A stretch of 64,000 bases of DNA. Source: Aphis gossypii (taxonomy: Eukaryota > Arthropoda > Insecta > Hemiptera > Aphididae). Below the pieces are notes generated by a model that had not been told where the DNA came from, did not search any database, and saw nothing but the letters and a program-made list of their open reading frames with translations. The DNA lies in assembly GCF_020184175.1 (NCBI RefSeq), contig NC_065532.1, positions 48,070,287 to 48,134,286 of the forward strand, given 5' to 3'. Positions 42,661 to 53,988 of this stretch are shown here, one piece after another (the first letter of the stretch is position 1; each line of letters opens with the position of its first letter). The position numbers were made by a program, and so were the translations under genes.

Positions 42661-43730
42661 ATAGCATATGCCATATTTTGTTATTGTAATTATTGTTGAT
42701 TTAGGTTCAAAAATGAAACTTTTTGTGGTATGCCACTATACAACCTCTTTGGTGGTATATTATAATATCTTTACAACGCTCGCTTATCCGACAAATTCAC
42801 CGAATTGATAATACAGTGTATTTTGTTTAAACATTATGACTATTTTCCGCGAAACGCAATACAAAAATTTAAAAATCATTTACAATATCTTACTTTATTG
42901 ACTTTAAGAGATTTTTATATCTAAACGTATTTTCGTAATATAAAATTATAATGGATAACAATCACCGAATTCTTGAAATGTTACCTAGATGACGTTGAAA
43001 ATGGTAAGTCGCTTAATATTTTTGGTATTACTGTATTAAGGATGTATAAAATAAAACTAGATGGGTATTATGTGTTAATTATTATATTTTACACAATTTT
43101 TCAACAACTGGTGAATCATATGCAGATTATTCTCATCAAAGTAATGATATAATCATACATAACTAATAGTGATGTTAATCGTTCTACAACAACATAAAGC
43201 TCAAATTTAAGTTAAATTTAAAATATTTATGAAAATTTTTATAAATTAATATAATAATATATTTATATTTATATATATCACTGCGTAAACAGTTTTAAAT
43301 AAAAATAATATGACATATTACTATAATAATTTGTTTTTTGTTTTTGAAAAATAACATTATATAGAGATAGACACAATAATATTCTCCGTGTTATCCAAGT
43401 ACTAATCAAAAAAAATTAAATTACATTTTTATAAACACTTAAGTTCGTTTTTTAATTTTTTTTTCCCGTATCAACTTTAAACTTGGTGAGTTAAATTTAT
43501 TATTTTTTAACTATCTTAACTTTTTACTTTTTAATCCTAACTCAACGATATTGTATTAACTTAATTTGAGTGAATCATTATTTATTTTCATTAACTTACT
43601 CGCCTTTGAATCGTCTACAATGTCTAAATCCGATATTTGCATTGCATCAGCAAGATTCACTCCGACCTATAATGTATGGTATCTATATACGGTACGCTTT
43701 AGGTACCTATATTATAGCGGTGGTACTTAC

Positions 43731-43746
43731 CTTGTTGATTTAGACT
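43731..43746 (-). promoter_or_regulatory. Possible non-coding first exon and donor
   Basis: On the minus strand a TCAGTC initiator-like motif (+1 near 43746) is followed by AAATCAACAAG and a perfect GTAAGT donor at 43730. It lies just downstream of the CpG-rich patch at 43880-44340. It could be an alternative 5' exon of the minus-strand cuticle gene or the start of another transcript. Confidence 0.2.
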
Positions 43747-43879
43747 GAAACGAATGTCTTGTAAACGATTTACGAAACACTAAAACGTGGGATGGGTGGG
43801 TGGGTGTAGGAGAGGAGGAGGAAAATAATATGTAAATAATTCAAAAAATAGTGGCATTTGGAAATTGCCTGGACAATCA

Positions 43880-44340
43880 GCGCGCAATTAGATATGACCC
43901 AGTAAACACGAATCTTTGGCCCGTGATTATAGTCGTCAGCTAGCGCCCCGGTAACCGGTACAATTTTTTCCGACAATTTTGCAAACGACCCGTTGCCCGC
44001 GTTAACATAATCTGCAATGCAACAGCCATGTTTAGCGAACGGTTTTAGGCACAGACGCGTATTACGTGTTGGGGTCACGCACGGCACATGTTTTCCCGTC
44101 TTAACACGCCGTGTCCGTGTAGACAATGCCGGTGGCGTGCCGACGATTAATCGACTATCGACATTTAAATTCGCCGTGTACTCGAGTCGGCGTGTGTAAG
44201 ACGTAAAACTGTACCGTATTGTATTATTTTACTATTCTCGAGAAACACGGTCACGTGGAATCGTAATAATATTGCCCGTGTGTTAAGGGCAAACCTATAC
44301 GATGTGCGATGTGCGCGATCCCCGACACCGTCCTATAATA
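43880..44340. other. CpG-rich patch between the two cuticle genes
   Basis: About 450 bp clearly richer in G, C and CpG than its surroundings, with open frames on both strands but none that looks like a protein. Its place between the divergent cuticle gene starts makes a promoter or enhancer role plausible, though a decayed repeat is equally possible. Confidence 0.35.
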
Positions 44341-44590
44341 TAATCACGTTAGTCGAGAGTAGGTACCTATATTATATCTGTAAGCCAAAGGTGCGAGTAT
44401 AACATAATATGGTTTACTGTAAATATAATATACGAGTGAATGTATAGTCGGGCTACACATTTTTGCGTGGGGACAAAAATAATATTATGTACGAATATTG
44501 ACCAAACGCGAAATACTGTTTTTTATGATGTGATTGGTCAACCGAATAGTCAACTGCTAATATTAGTAGCGTTTTTCAGCTATAGGTAAC

Positions 44591-44622
44591 GATGATAATA
44601 ATAATAATAATAATAGTAATAA
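44591..44622. repeat. Microsatellite (ATA)n
   Basis: An imperfect ATA/GAT triplet run next to the CpG-rich patch. Confidence 0.8.
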
Positions 44623-46227
44623 TTAAATAGAGGTACTACCTCCAGACGAAATTTATAGATTAAATTGTCTCTGCGTCCTATGTGTATTTAATTTAATTCT
44701 TGTTTTGTAATAAATCCTAAATTATCCAACCTACATACAATTCTGTATTGACGTTTGTAAAACAAACAATTCGTTCAATGATTTGATTTTGAACTAATCG
44801 TGAATTAAATTGAATTGTTGAGCAACTGGTTACGCTGTTGTTCTTTTGTTTCTACGCACACATTTCGAAATTATAACAATCAAAATAGTACAATATATTT
44901 GTATAATATATAACGCACAGCGGTATATATATATAAATACATATAGGTAATAGGTATACCTATTGTAGTATTGTGTATGTATTATAATGATATGCGTGTA
45001 ACATATCAAATTATAAGACAATATGACATTTTTTAACAATCTTTAATTACTGACGAAAGAAATTAATATCATTTTTAATTCTACTAATTGATAATAAATG
45101 TACAAATTAATAAATGTATTAAAAAAAACAAGTCATAAATTAATTCAAATATTATATAAATATTTTATTACAGATTTTTATTAACTCTTTTGGTATTGGG
45201 TATACAAAAGTATATTGATATATGTATTAAGATTTTATTTCAACCGACGTGCCGATGTTGATTCATAAAATTCACATATTATTTCGCTAAATAGATAGTA
45301 AAAATACTTAAAACAAATTATTTTTATAATTTTTTAAGTGTATAAAATATAGTGATTACTTAATAATTAATATTCTCTCAAGTGCCTTTTATTTATTTCT
45401 ATACATTCAATGTATTTTTTTCTTATCCATCTTTTATTAGTTCAAACAAAACAATCTCTCTTGGTTATTTTGTTGCAATGAAATCCACCTCTGTTTCCAC
45501 TAATCAGCCAGTTTGCTGTCATCTTAACAATCAAGTGTATAATGAATACAGATACAGTTGATTTCTTCTTTTTTTCAAGCTTTTTTTTTTGTCGTAATGT
45601 GTTGTTTTATTTTCCTTCATATTGTCTCTTTACCAGATTTAATATATTTTTTTCATCGACCATTTCGCTTTTAGTTTTTAATACTTATACACTCATACCT
45701 TTCCATAAATATAAAAAAGGTAAAGTTTTTTTTAAGTAAATGCTTTGTACAATAGTAGCCGTACTATGGAATTTGAGAAATGTATTTTTGAAAATTAAAT
45801 ATTGGTAAACGTACCTGCCTATACTAAATATTTATTAATTATTTTTTGCTTATAAAATGTATCATGTATTAAAAACATTTTAAAACATAGTAATGTAATC
45901 ACATTATAATAGGTAGTAGGTACATGCAGCAATGCGAACGGTATCTGAGTATTTGACCATTAGTAATTTGACGTTATTTGTTAATTTGAATAATTAGTAG
46001 TGCGTATTAAATACTATTAATATAAATTTAACATGGTACCCGTGCATAAGTAATAAGTATAATAAGCTTAAAAGATAATAATATTAAACGATGACAACGA
46101 AATATTGAGAGACGAATTCACCCAGCGAGTGCCCTCGTCTTTTAGTGTATTTTATGCTATATTACCAAATAAATATTATTAAAAAATTTTTTTATTAATT
46201 TCATGAAATATATTAAATTTATTATTT

Positions 46228-46284
46228 TACTACTACTACTTATAATAATAATAATAATAATAATCATAATCATCATCATTATTA
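46228..46284. repeat. Compound triplet microsatellite
   Basis: Consecutive runs of TAC, TAA and TCA triplets, about 1 kb upstream of the long cuticle gene. Confidence 0.85.
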
Positions 46285-47074
46285 GCTAATATAATAGTAA
46301 TGCAGCAATGCGTGCAGCAACACGTACTCAACTGCACCGAAAGATATAACATGACGTTCGCTCGCCCGTTGTACGTACGTACTAGGTAGATTATACATTT
46401 ATAGATACATATATTATTATATTATCGTTGTACCGTTCCGGAAAATCGATTTCATTGATAACAATAATATTATATACTAGCCACTAGGCAAATCTAGTAG
46501 GTACACCTAGTAAACAGCGTAACTATATATGATATCTATACTACTTATATGTTATGACTTATGATATTCCTACATCCATTATTGTAGACCTACCGACAGC
46601 ACAAATGTCGATAAAATAATAAAAAAAACGTATATAACATATATTATGTATTTGGTATATCATATCCAAGTGGAAATCTAGGGTATTTATAACAATGTCA
46701 GAAGACGTAACTGGATAATAATAGAATATCACATACACACGCGTGCTCCCTACCTATAAATCCAACTGCTATTTTTTATTATTATTATTCTTTCGGTTAT
46801 TATGTCATGGTTTGCGTCTGGTGGCAGAGAAAAACGTTACTAACAGTGAAAAATGGAGGGAAACTAAGGCGATACATAATTAACGGTCTCGAGCCAGTGT
46901 CCGTCATAGACCACGCTACCATCATACCGGGAAATTGTAGTTGTTTATTGGATAAAGTACAGAGTTACATTGCCATTATCATTACCGTTGTTATTATTAT
47001 ACTTGTTATTTTTATTATTATTATTATTATTTATTAGAATATTATCGTTGTGGTCGGTGTTCTTACTATCATTG

Positions 47075-47080
47075 TCAGTC
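47075..47080 (+). promoter_or_regulatory. Initiator-like motif upstream of the long RR-2 gene
   Basis: TCAGTC lies about 150 bp before the ATG, within a GC-richer patch. A second possibility is a TATAAA at 47140-47145, which would place the start near 47170. The sequence alone does not decide between them. Confidence 0.25.
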
Positions 47081-47227
47081 TCCTCGGCCAGTTCGTTCAA
47101 CGACTAGAAAATTCGAACAGTGGGCCGTTAGCTGTTTACTATAAACTGAACTTCTAGAGATACACTGAAATATTAAAATACCAAGGAATTTTGAAAAAAA
47201 AAACATTGATCGGTCTACTCGCAAGAC

Positions 47228-47251
47228 ATGAACTCCGCACTACTAAGCCGG
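47228..47251 (+). CDS. Long RR-2 cuticular protein, first coding exon
   Basis: Eight codons (MNSALLSR) end at a consensus GTAAGT donor starting at 47252, in phase 0. The next exon begins in phase 0 with AFRILIFASW, so the join gives a coherent N-terminal signal peptide. This ATG lies within a GC-richer stretch (about 46800-47250) with initiator-like sites upstream. No competing ATG plus consensus donor of the right phase was noticed between here and 51533. The next exon is 4281 bp away. Confidence 0.6.
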
Positions 47252-50200
47252 GTAAGTTCCTACATGATATACATAATATTATATTATATTATATACCTAC
47301 GTAAATACCAATAATATAATTTGGTCTCTTTTGAATATCGATTGCGGTTAACTTAGAGTTATCTTAGATATCGGACGTTTTTCCATGATAATTATATTTA
47401 TCAGTGAATGCTTTGAATATTTTTTACAAACGGTTTGTGAAACGTAGGTACTTAGTACACGATTAGCATAATAATATAGTATTATGATATATTTTTATGC
47501 CACAGTTAGAATAAACTCGGTGAAAATGTATTACTTTTAAGGGTATATGTGTTTAACATCAGATATCAGTTAAGTTTCTGTAATATGTACCTATCGTGTT
47601 AGGTTCAAATTCATTATTCATTATAAATTTAAGCACCTATTAGTGGGAAAATCTTAAACTCGCATGTAAGAAAATAATTTTAGTTTATACAAGATATAAG
47701 TAAGTAGTTGTATTGTATATAATATACATTATTTTGATACGTAGCAAATGACGTGAATGAAATTGGAGATATTTTACAACTACTGTTGTTTTAGTATATT
47801 ATTACAAGGTAATATCGTATTACATTATACTGAGTAAATATTTCATAGTGATTTATTTATATGTTTATTTATAAAATATTTAATATTTATATACATACCT
47901 ATACATAATAATATATTATATTATACTATCTAAATCAAATATTTATTTTCAATAATATGAAATGTAATTAATTTACATTTGAAAACAATTCTCGAGATCT
48001 TTTGTAGAGTTCATTTAAAATTAAACCTTTTGATAAAAATGTTCACTAAATAAAATATATTTTCTATATATTTTATAAAATGGGATATTTTAGTTTAATA
48101 TGATAACAACTTATAAGGGCCCTCTGTCTATTCTAAAGCCTGATAAATTTTAAATTAATACTCGTATGTTAACATGACAGATAACATGTTAAGTTTATTG
48201 ATGTAGTTTAACTTGAATTTTGAAAAAAGTACTAATACCCAATACTTACTACTATCTACCAAGAACACAATACATTGTAAATAGCACTATTTCATTGAAT
48301 TTCAATTTTTACTAACTATGGCAGATAATTAACATTACTGTTATTATAATTAAAAAATAAAGTTTTATAAGATATATAGATGATAAGTTTCAGAACATAA
48401 TTCGTTCAGAATAAGAGTAATTACCTACCTACTTTATGTTTTGTATTAAAAATGTGTACCTACGTTGTAATCATACGAAATCGTTTGAAAATGTAATCTA
48501 AATTCATATTTTTTTCTCATCACCTTTAATGGAGTATAAAGATGCAAGTAAAAATTACACTTTTGTATTATATTTCTCTCTACTCTATTTTCTCCTCTTA
48601 CGTAGATTACATTCACTATACAATAACTAAAGCAATGGATAATATTGTTATTGAAAAATTTTCCTATCTTAAAATCTTAACTATGCTTTGTTAGAGAGTG
48701 ACCTAATTTGTTTTCAGATCTTCTGATACTTTCAGCCCATTTAAATTTAACAATCTTAGTATATTTAATTTAATTAGTGAATAACTTTGGAAAAAAAATA
48801 AAATCAAGATAACAACATTATTAATTGCTATAGATTATAGTTAATTTTATACAAACTTCCAGACTGACAATATTGGAGAATGGAAATGTAAAGTTTTGAA
48901 TAATTTTTTATTAGACAAGGACTTATTTTGCGTACAAATTTATTATTTGATATACAAAATCTATTAAAATTCAAAACTTACGTTTAAGTTAGTGTTTTAT
49001 AAATTACAAAAGATGAAAAATTATATTTTCAAAGTCTAACTTTATAATGGTACAAGAGTTTTGAAATTAAAAAACTTATTTTTTCTTTTAAATATTTAAA
49101 TCAAAGTTAACCAATTAATTAAATTATTTTCTGTAGTGGAATTTATAAGTTTAAAAATATACAAATTATTTAAAAATTATTTATTATTTTTTTCATTTTA
49201 AATAAATTTAAATTAACATATTATGCGGGATAACGTACCATAATATTTGGATTCCATCTTCAGAAAGTCAACATAAAAATAAAATCTAAAATTGATTTAA
49301 AGCTATTTCTTAAGTGTTGTTCACTGTTGAGTGACGTAACATTTGAATAATTAACCTCAACCCAAATAATATGGTACTCAGACGAGTTGTTTACTTGGAA
49401 ATGATGCACAACATATCTATACAGCAAAATTTCCATAATTTAATATCTATAGGTTAGGCAAATAAATAAAATTGACTTACTAAGTTATAATGAAACAATT
49501 TTTGACCAGTAAAATAAAAATATCTATAATGTACTCATACTTATATTGCAATTTATTGGTAAAAATACTCATTGTATGTATGTATTAAAAATGCTATTTA
49601 AGTTATAAATTATATTAGTAATAGACTTACAACTTGCAATATCTATCATAGCCATGATATATGTTTATAAGGAAAAAAAATCATTATATCGTATCATTCG
49701 TATCCAATGTATAATTTAAAATAATATTGTACAGTAGGTATTTATTATACATGTATGTATTATGAATACTGAATAGTACCTAAGGACACGATTATTTTAG
49801 TAAAAAATAATAGTAGTAATAAAATATTAGCATTGAGATATCGATCAATGTTTAAAAATTATTTTTTATTTTAAACATTTAAAAATTTTATTTTTATAAA
49901 TTTAAAATTAGTTTATATTAGAAAATGCTAGTAGACAAAAATATTTTATTTATTGCTATTGTGAAATAAATAATGATATGATATAAATCTGAATGAGTCA
50001 CAAACACAATTAGTATTGTCTGTATTTCATCTAAGATATTGACTAAATTTAGTTTTATCATTCGTATAATATAATTCTAAACAGTGCATACAAAGTATAA
50101 TCGATTATAATAAATTATATACATTTGACTTGTGTCATTACAATGTTTATCAATCTAAACTTAACTGATAAAAATATTATATATGGATATTTTTAAAAGA

Positions 50201-51532
50201 ACCAAATTTATAGTCAAAAAAACAATTGATACTTTATGTGGGTTGAGAATTGTGAATTGTGAATTTAACATTCGTTTCTATTTACTTAAATCTATGATGC
50301 TATTCAAACGTTTGTACGTTTGTTCAAGAGTTAAAGTTATTGAAATCCTTTTCTTCCTACACGTTAAATTATGTAAACATGTCTATACAGAAGTGCTTGG
50401 CAGGAAATATTTATTGACACGATAAGATTTTTATGTAAACTTATAGAAAATCAGCCAAAAGTCAAATAAGATATTGTTATAATATTATACACTTATAATA
50501 GGACAGAGTCATCCGGAATTACATCAGTCACATGTTAATAATTTGTAATAATATTTTTGATAAAAGTAGAATTTATTCTAAGACACTTATTATCTAGAAT
50601 CTAGATAGTATTAGATCGAGAATTAGCCACTAATGTTAATTAAATTAAAAATATTGTGTCAACAAGAAAGATGCCGTAAGAGAAATGTCAACATTATTTA
50701 CAATGATAAAGATATAGGTAAATAAATATTGGTACATTGTAGAACTTTTGGATTTGAACGTGAATTGAGATTAACGTGATCACGTGTTTTTCAATTCACG
50801 TGTATTTAGATTTAATTCACGTGTACTTAATTGGAAAATTACGAACAATTATTTCTCGCGTATTCCAAACATAATATTTATTAACTTAATATTAATATAA
50901 TAATATAACATTTAAAAATATATGTATATTAATAATTGAAGAAAAAAAAATTTTAAATATATAAGTACACCTACTATTCTAAATAACTGTTTCATGAGCA
51001 ATATTATCGTAAAAATATTATACATAATGTGTATTAATAAAAAAAATGGACTTGAAATAAATTCGTGGATTTACATATACGAGTAGTTAAATAGAACAGT
51101 GCGTTGTGTTTGCAAGTTAAAAATGTTTAATATTTCATATTTCACAAAAAATAAAAATTAATATATTTATTTAAACGTACCAAATTTCAATTTATAACAA
51201 CCATATTAAATTGTTATTCATAAACTATAGTGTAAATTAATAAGAATCCAATCAAAATAAGATACAGATAGCATTTCAATAACGCATACCTGTTACAAAA
51301 TATAAACTTGTCTACTAAGTGCTACAATTGAGATGAGTTTACAATTATTAATTTTTGTGCCATATTTTAATAACCATTAATGACTAAATCCAAAGTAAAT
51401 AAAAACGATAAAAACATTCTGATGTGAAATAGTATTCACAGCACGCAATTTTTTATTCTGTATTGCACGAAGTGTGTTATGTAAACTGTATAGTCCCCGA
51501 TTACAATAATGATACGATAAATCTGTTTTTAG
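47252..51532 (+). other. Intron 1 of the long RR-2 cuticle gene
   Basis: 4281 bp of AT-rich sequence with GTAAGT at the 5' border and TTTTTAG at the 3' border. No internal exon or recognisable mobile element was seen. Confidence 0.55.
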
Positions 51533-51649
51533 GCGTTCAGAATATTAATTTTTGCGTCATGGGCCCAGAGAGTTGTCTGGTGTCAATATTACGGTGAGCA
51601 GATAGGGGATGGCCGTGGTCATAACGAAGAACATCACGAAGATCATCAC
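51533..51649 (+). CDS. Long RR-2 cuticular protein, signal-peptide exon
   Basis: This 117-bp, 39-codon exon lies between a pyrimidine-rich acceptor (CTGTTTTTAG, AG at 51531-51532) and a GTAAGT donor at 51650. It reads AFRILIFASWAQRVVWCQYY, completing the signal peptide, then GEQIGDGRGHNEEHHEDHH, a short His/acidic linker. It is phase 0 at both ends and joins directly to GTG AAG CCG at 52173 across a 523-bp intron. Cleavage is expected around the Cys-Gln-Tyr-Tyr segment, as inferred from the hydrophobic run. Confidence 0.8.
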
Positions 51650-52172
51650 GTAAGTAATGAAAATCGAACTTTATATGTTAGGTATTAATAGTAGTGGAAG
51701 TAAGTTGTAGTAACAGCTTTATTCTATGTCATGAAAACTCCGTGGTGTGAAATAATCGATTCAACACTGAATAATATTATATGAAAACAAAGTGCGCTTA
51801 AACCATATGATTTGGAAAGCAGAAAAATGCAGTATTAAATTGGCCAATCTAAACACTAATCAACTTAACTTTAGGGTATACATAATATGCGTATCAACAT
51901 TATTTTCGATTCTAAATAATAGAATCATTACATTGTATAAATTACAGTCTTTTAAAATGTATGACTTATGCTTACACTTTTTCTTTTTTCATCTGACAAT
52001 AATAAATTAAAATAATACTGTAATTATTAATTTTAATCGCAAATTTAACATTTTCAGTTTTATCTGTACAACGATGTCGCTACATTATATAGTCTAATAC
52101 TACAGCTAGTGTCGCTTATGCGGGGCCTATAATAATACTTTATGAATTCGTTTTGAACTCGGATTTTCGCAG
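51650..52172 (+). other. Intron 2 of the long RR-2 cuticle gene
   Basis: A 523-bp AT-rich intron bounded by GTAAGT and TTTTCGCAG, in phase 0. It holds nothing else that I can recognise. Confidence 0.8.
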
Positions 52173-53603
52173 GTGAAGCCGTTGTACAAGTATGGGTATT
52201 GGGTGCACGATCCCAAAACCAAGGATGTCAAGAGCCACTGGGAACACCGGGACGGAGACACGGTGCACGGTTCGTACTCGTTTCTTCAACCGGACGGACA
52301 CATGAGAGTGGTCGAGTACACGGCCGACAAACATAACGGATTCAACGCTCACGTCAAGTACATGTACGAGGGGCACGGAGAGGGAAGCGACGGAGGAGGC
52401 GGAGATGGCGGTGGATTCGGGGGTATTGGCGGCGGCGGTGGCGGATTCGGAGGCGGCGGTGGTGGATTCGGAGGAGGCGGCGGCGGCGGCGGTGGATTCG
52501 GCGGCTTCGATCACCATTTAGAGGACGCGTCGGGAAAACAGTCGGCACACATCGGCGGGGGTAAAGGCGCCGGGCCGAGCAGCCGACCGAAGCAGCCGTT
52601 GCACAAGTTCTACAAGAAACCGCGGACGGAAAAACAGGGCGGCCAACCGGGCCAGTACAAGAAGCCACATCAGTTCGACGGCCGTCCGAAACCTATCGGC
52701 GGCTACAAGAAACAGCGGCTGTCGCCGGGAGCGGAACAGTCGGCCGAACACCACATCGGAGGCAGGCCCAACGGCCATTTCGATCAGTTGCCCAAGTTCG
52801 GAGCGGCGCCCGGACACCATCACGGTCACGCCAATCCGCCGGGCGGCAGCAGCGTCGGTAACCCCGACCGTTATCTCGCGAATCAACAGCTGCTGGTCCC
52901 GGGCGGCGGAAGTCCCGAACGTTATCAGTCGAACCACTTGGGCGGCGGCACCGGTCCGTTCGTGTACTTGGCCGAAGACCAGGGCGCCGAACAACCGGCC
53001 GCCGACCACTTTTCCCGGAAGTACGCGTCGCCGGCTGTGGCGTCCGACAAGTCCGCCTACCTGACCGGCATCCAACACCTTTCGTCCGAACACGACGTGG
53101 TGGTGCACCGCCGTCAACCGGACGTAGCGCCCGCCGCGTCGACGGAACACCAGCACCACAGGAGTTCGTCCGAGGAACGGCAGCAACAGGTGCCGGGTTC
53201 GGAGCTGGAGCCTCCCCGACCGGAGCAGGAAGACGGATTTTCCGGGAGGTCTCGTGACGACGCGAGCGCGCCGGCGCAGTACGACGACAACGACGACGAC
53301 CGTTCTCGGGAACGGGACGACGGAGGAGACTACCGGGAAGATCACGCGGCCGACTCCGCCGACGAAACGCCGGCAACGACAATGGTACAAAATAAGCAAC
53401 CGTTACGGGAATACCGTTTCGAGGAGCCGCCCTATCCGTTCGAAATCCCCGAAAACGTGCGAATCTCCAGCAAATACCACAAGAGACACTCGTCACAGCC
53501 GTCTCCCGCGGCAGTTGACTGGCACCAGCCGTACCAGTCTGCGTCGTCGTACTTTCCCAGCTGGTACCGGGGCAGCGGCAACCTGCAGAAACACTACCAT
53601 TAA
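52173..53603 (+). CDS. Long RR-2 cuticular protein, last exon
   Basis: This 1431-bp exon encodes 476 residues and ends at TAA (53601-53603). It opens after a TTTTCGCAG acceptor; the first codon is GTG (Val), not a start. The extended Rebers-Riddiford domain occupies about residues 52-110 of the full protein (YKYGYWVHDPKTKD, EHRDGDTVHGSYSFLQPDG, RVVEYTADKHNGFNAHVKY), matching the RR-2 type. Next come a Gly/Phe-rich block (about residues 114-160), a basic Lys/Pro/Tyr/Gln stretch, a long His/Gly/Pro region, an Asp/Arg-rich acidic segment (near DDNDDDRSRERDD), and a tail with EYRFEEPPYPFEIPENVRIS and Tyr/Ser-rich ends. With the two upstream exons the protein is about 523 residues, long for the family. 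It should be secreted and bind chitin in hard cuticle; the low-complexity tail may mediate cross-linking (inference). The exon is strikingly GC-rich in an AT-rich genome. Confidence 0.95.
   Translation: MKPLYKYGYWVHDPKTKDVKSHWEHRDGDTVHGSYSFLQPDGHMRVVEYTADKHNGFNAHVKYMYEGHGEGSDGGGGDGGGFGGIGGGGGGFGGGGGGFGGGGGGGGGFGGFDHHLEDASGKQSAHIGGGKGAGPSSRPKQPLHKFYKKPRTEKQGGQPGQYKKPHQFDGRPKPIGGYKKQRLSPGAEQSAEHHIGGRPNGHFDQLPKFGAAPGHHHGHANPPGGSSVGNPDRYLANQQLLVPGGGSPERYQSNHLGGGTGPFVYLAEDQGAEQPAADHFSRKYASPAVASDKSAYLTGIQHLSSEHDVVVHRRQPDVAPAASTEHQHHRSSSEERQQQVPGSELEPPRPEQEDGFSGRSRDDASAPAQYDDNDDDRSRERDDGGDYREDHAADSADETPATTMVQNKQPLREYRFEEPPYPFEIPENVRISSKYHKRHSSQPSPAAVDWHQPYQSASSYFPSWYRGSGNLQKHYH
52385..52510 (+). repeat. 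Glycine-rich coding minisatellite
   Basis: Imperfect GGN-repeat DNA encoding GGGGGFGG-type units inside the long cuticular protein. The units are close to 20-30 bp and vary mainly at the third codon position, which suggests slippage or unequal exchange. Copy number may vary between individuals and assemblies. Confidence 0.8.
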
Positions 53604-53982
53604 GGGGGAGTTACTGGTTTTTTGGCCGAGTTCTGTTAACCCCAAAACGACTATTTACCAGCAGTATTAGTATTATAGGTACATTATAATATCATAGTTG
53701 CGATTTGTTGTTATTTTTATTATTGTTAAATCGTTTTAGTTTACACTGTATAATTCAATACGTCCATATTGGCAACTCCGTAAGTATATAAAGTATAATA
53801 ATTGCTTTTATAACTTTTTGTCGTACATGTATTTAGTTACGGTCTAATACGACAATGTATATCGTCTTCGTCATTGGCGTTTAACTATAGATCAGGATAA
53901 ACCTGCACAGTTACCATATTTATATCGTAGTAAATATTATTATTTGAAGTTTTCCCTATTAAAACTCTACTGCTGCGACAAC

Positions 53983-53988
53983 AATAAA
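53983..53988 (+). terminator. Polyadenylation signal of the long RR-2 gene
   Basis: AATAAA about 380 bp past the TAA stop, within a 3' stretch that is still somewhat less AT-rich than the intergenic background. A second AATAAA lies near 54336, so the 3' UTR could be longer. Confidence 0.45.

Larger units (their letters stand above)
36144..47074. other. Intergenic region between the divergent cuticle genes
   Basis: About 11 kb, mostly AT-rich. It includes the possible piggyBac-type end at 42587, the minus-strand donor at 43731, the CpG-rich patch at 43880-44340, and four exact copies of TAGGTACCTA. No supported gene. Confidence 0.5.

Noticed and set aside
46807..47037. 76-codon frame upstream of the long cuticle gene
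   Set aside because: Ends in an Ile/Val run produced by an ATT triplet repeat; more likely promoter-proximal DNA.
50183..50425. 80-codon frame inside intron 1 of the long cuticle gene
   Set aside because: No recognisable domain and within chance for the many frames examined.
52140..52668. Antisense frames rich in Ala/Ser or Arg over the Gly repeat
   Set aside because: Translations of the GGN minisatellite in reverse; no independent coding evidence.
52518..53399. 293-codon antisense frame
   Set aside because: Shadow of the GC-rich cuticle exon on the other strand; Val/Arg/Leu-rich with no family resemblance.
52693..53496. 267-codon antisense frame
   Set aside because: Same cause; Arg/Pro-rich artefact of GC-rich codons read in the wrong frame.
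53254..53670. 138-codon plus-strand frame overlapping the cuticle exon end
   Set aside because: Thr/Arg-rich out-of-frame shadow.
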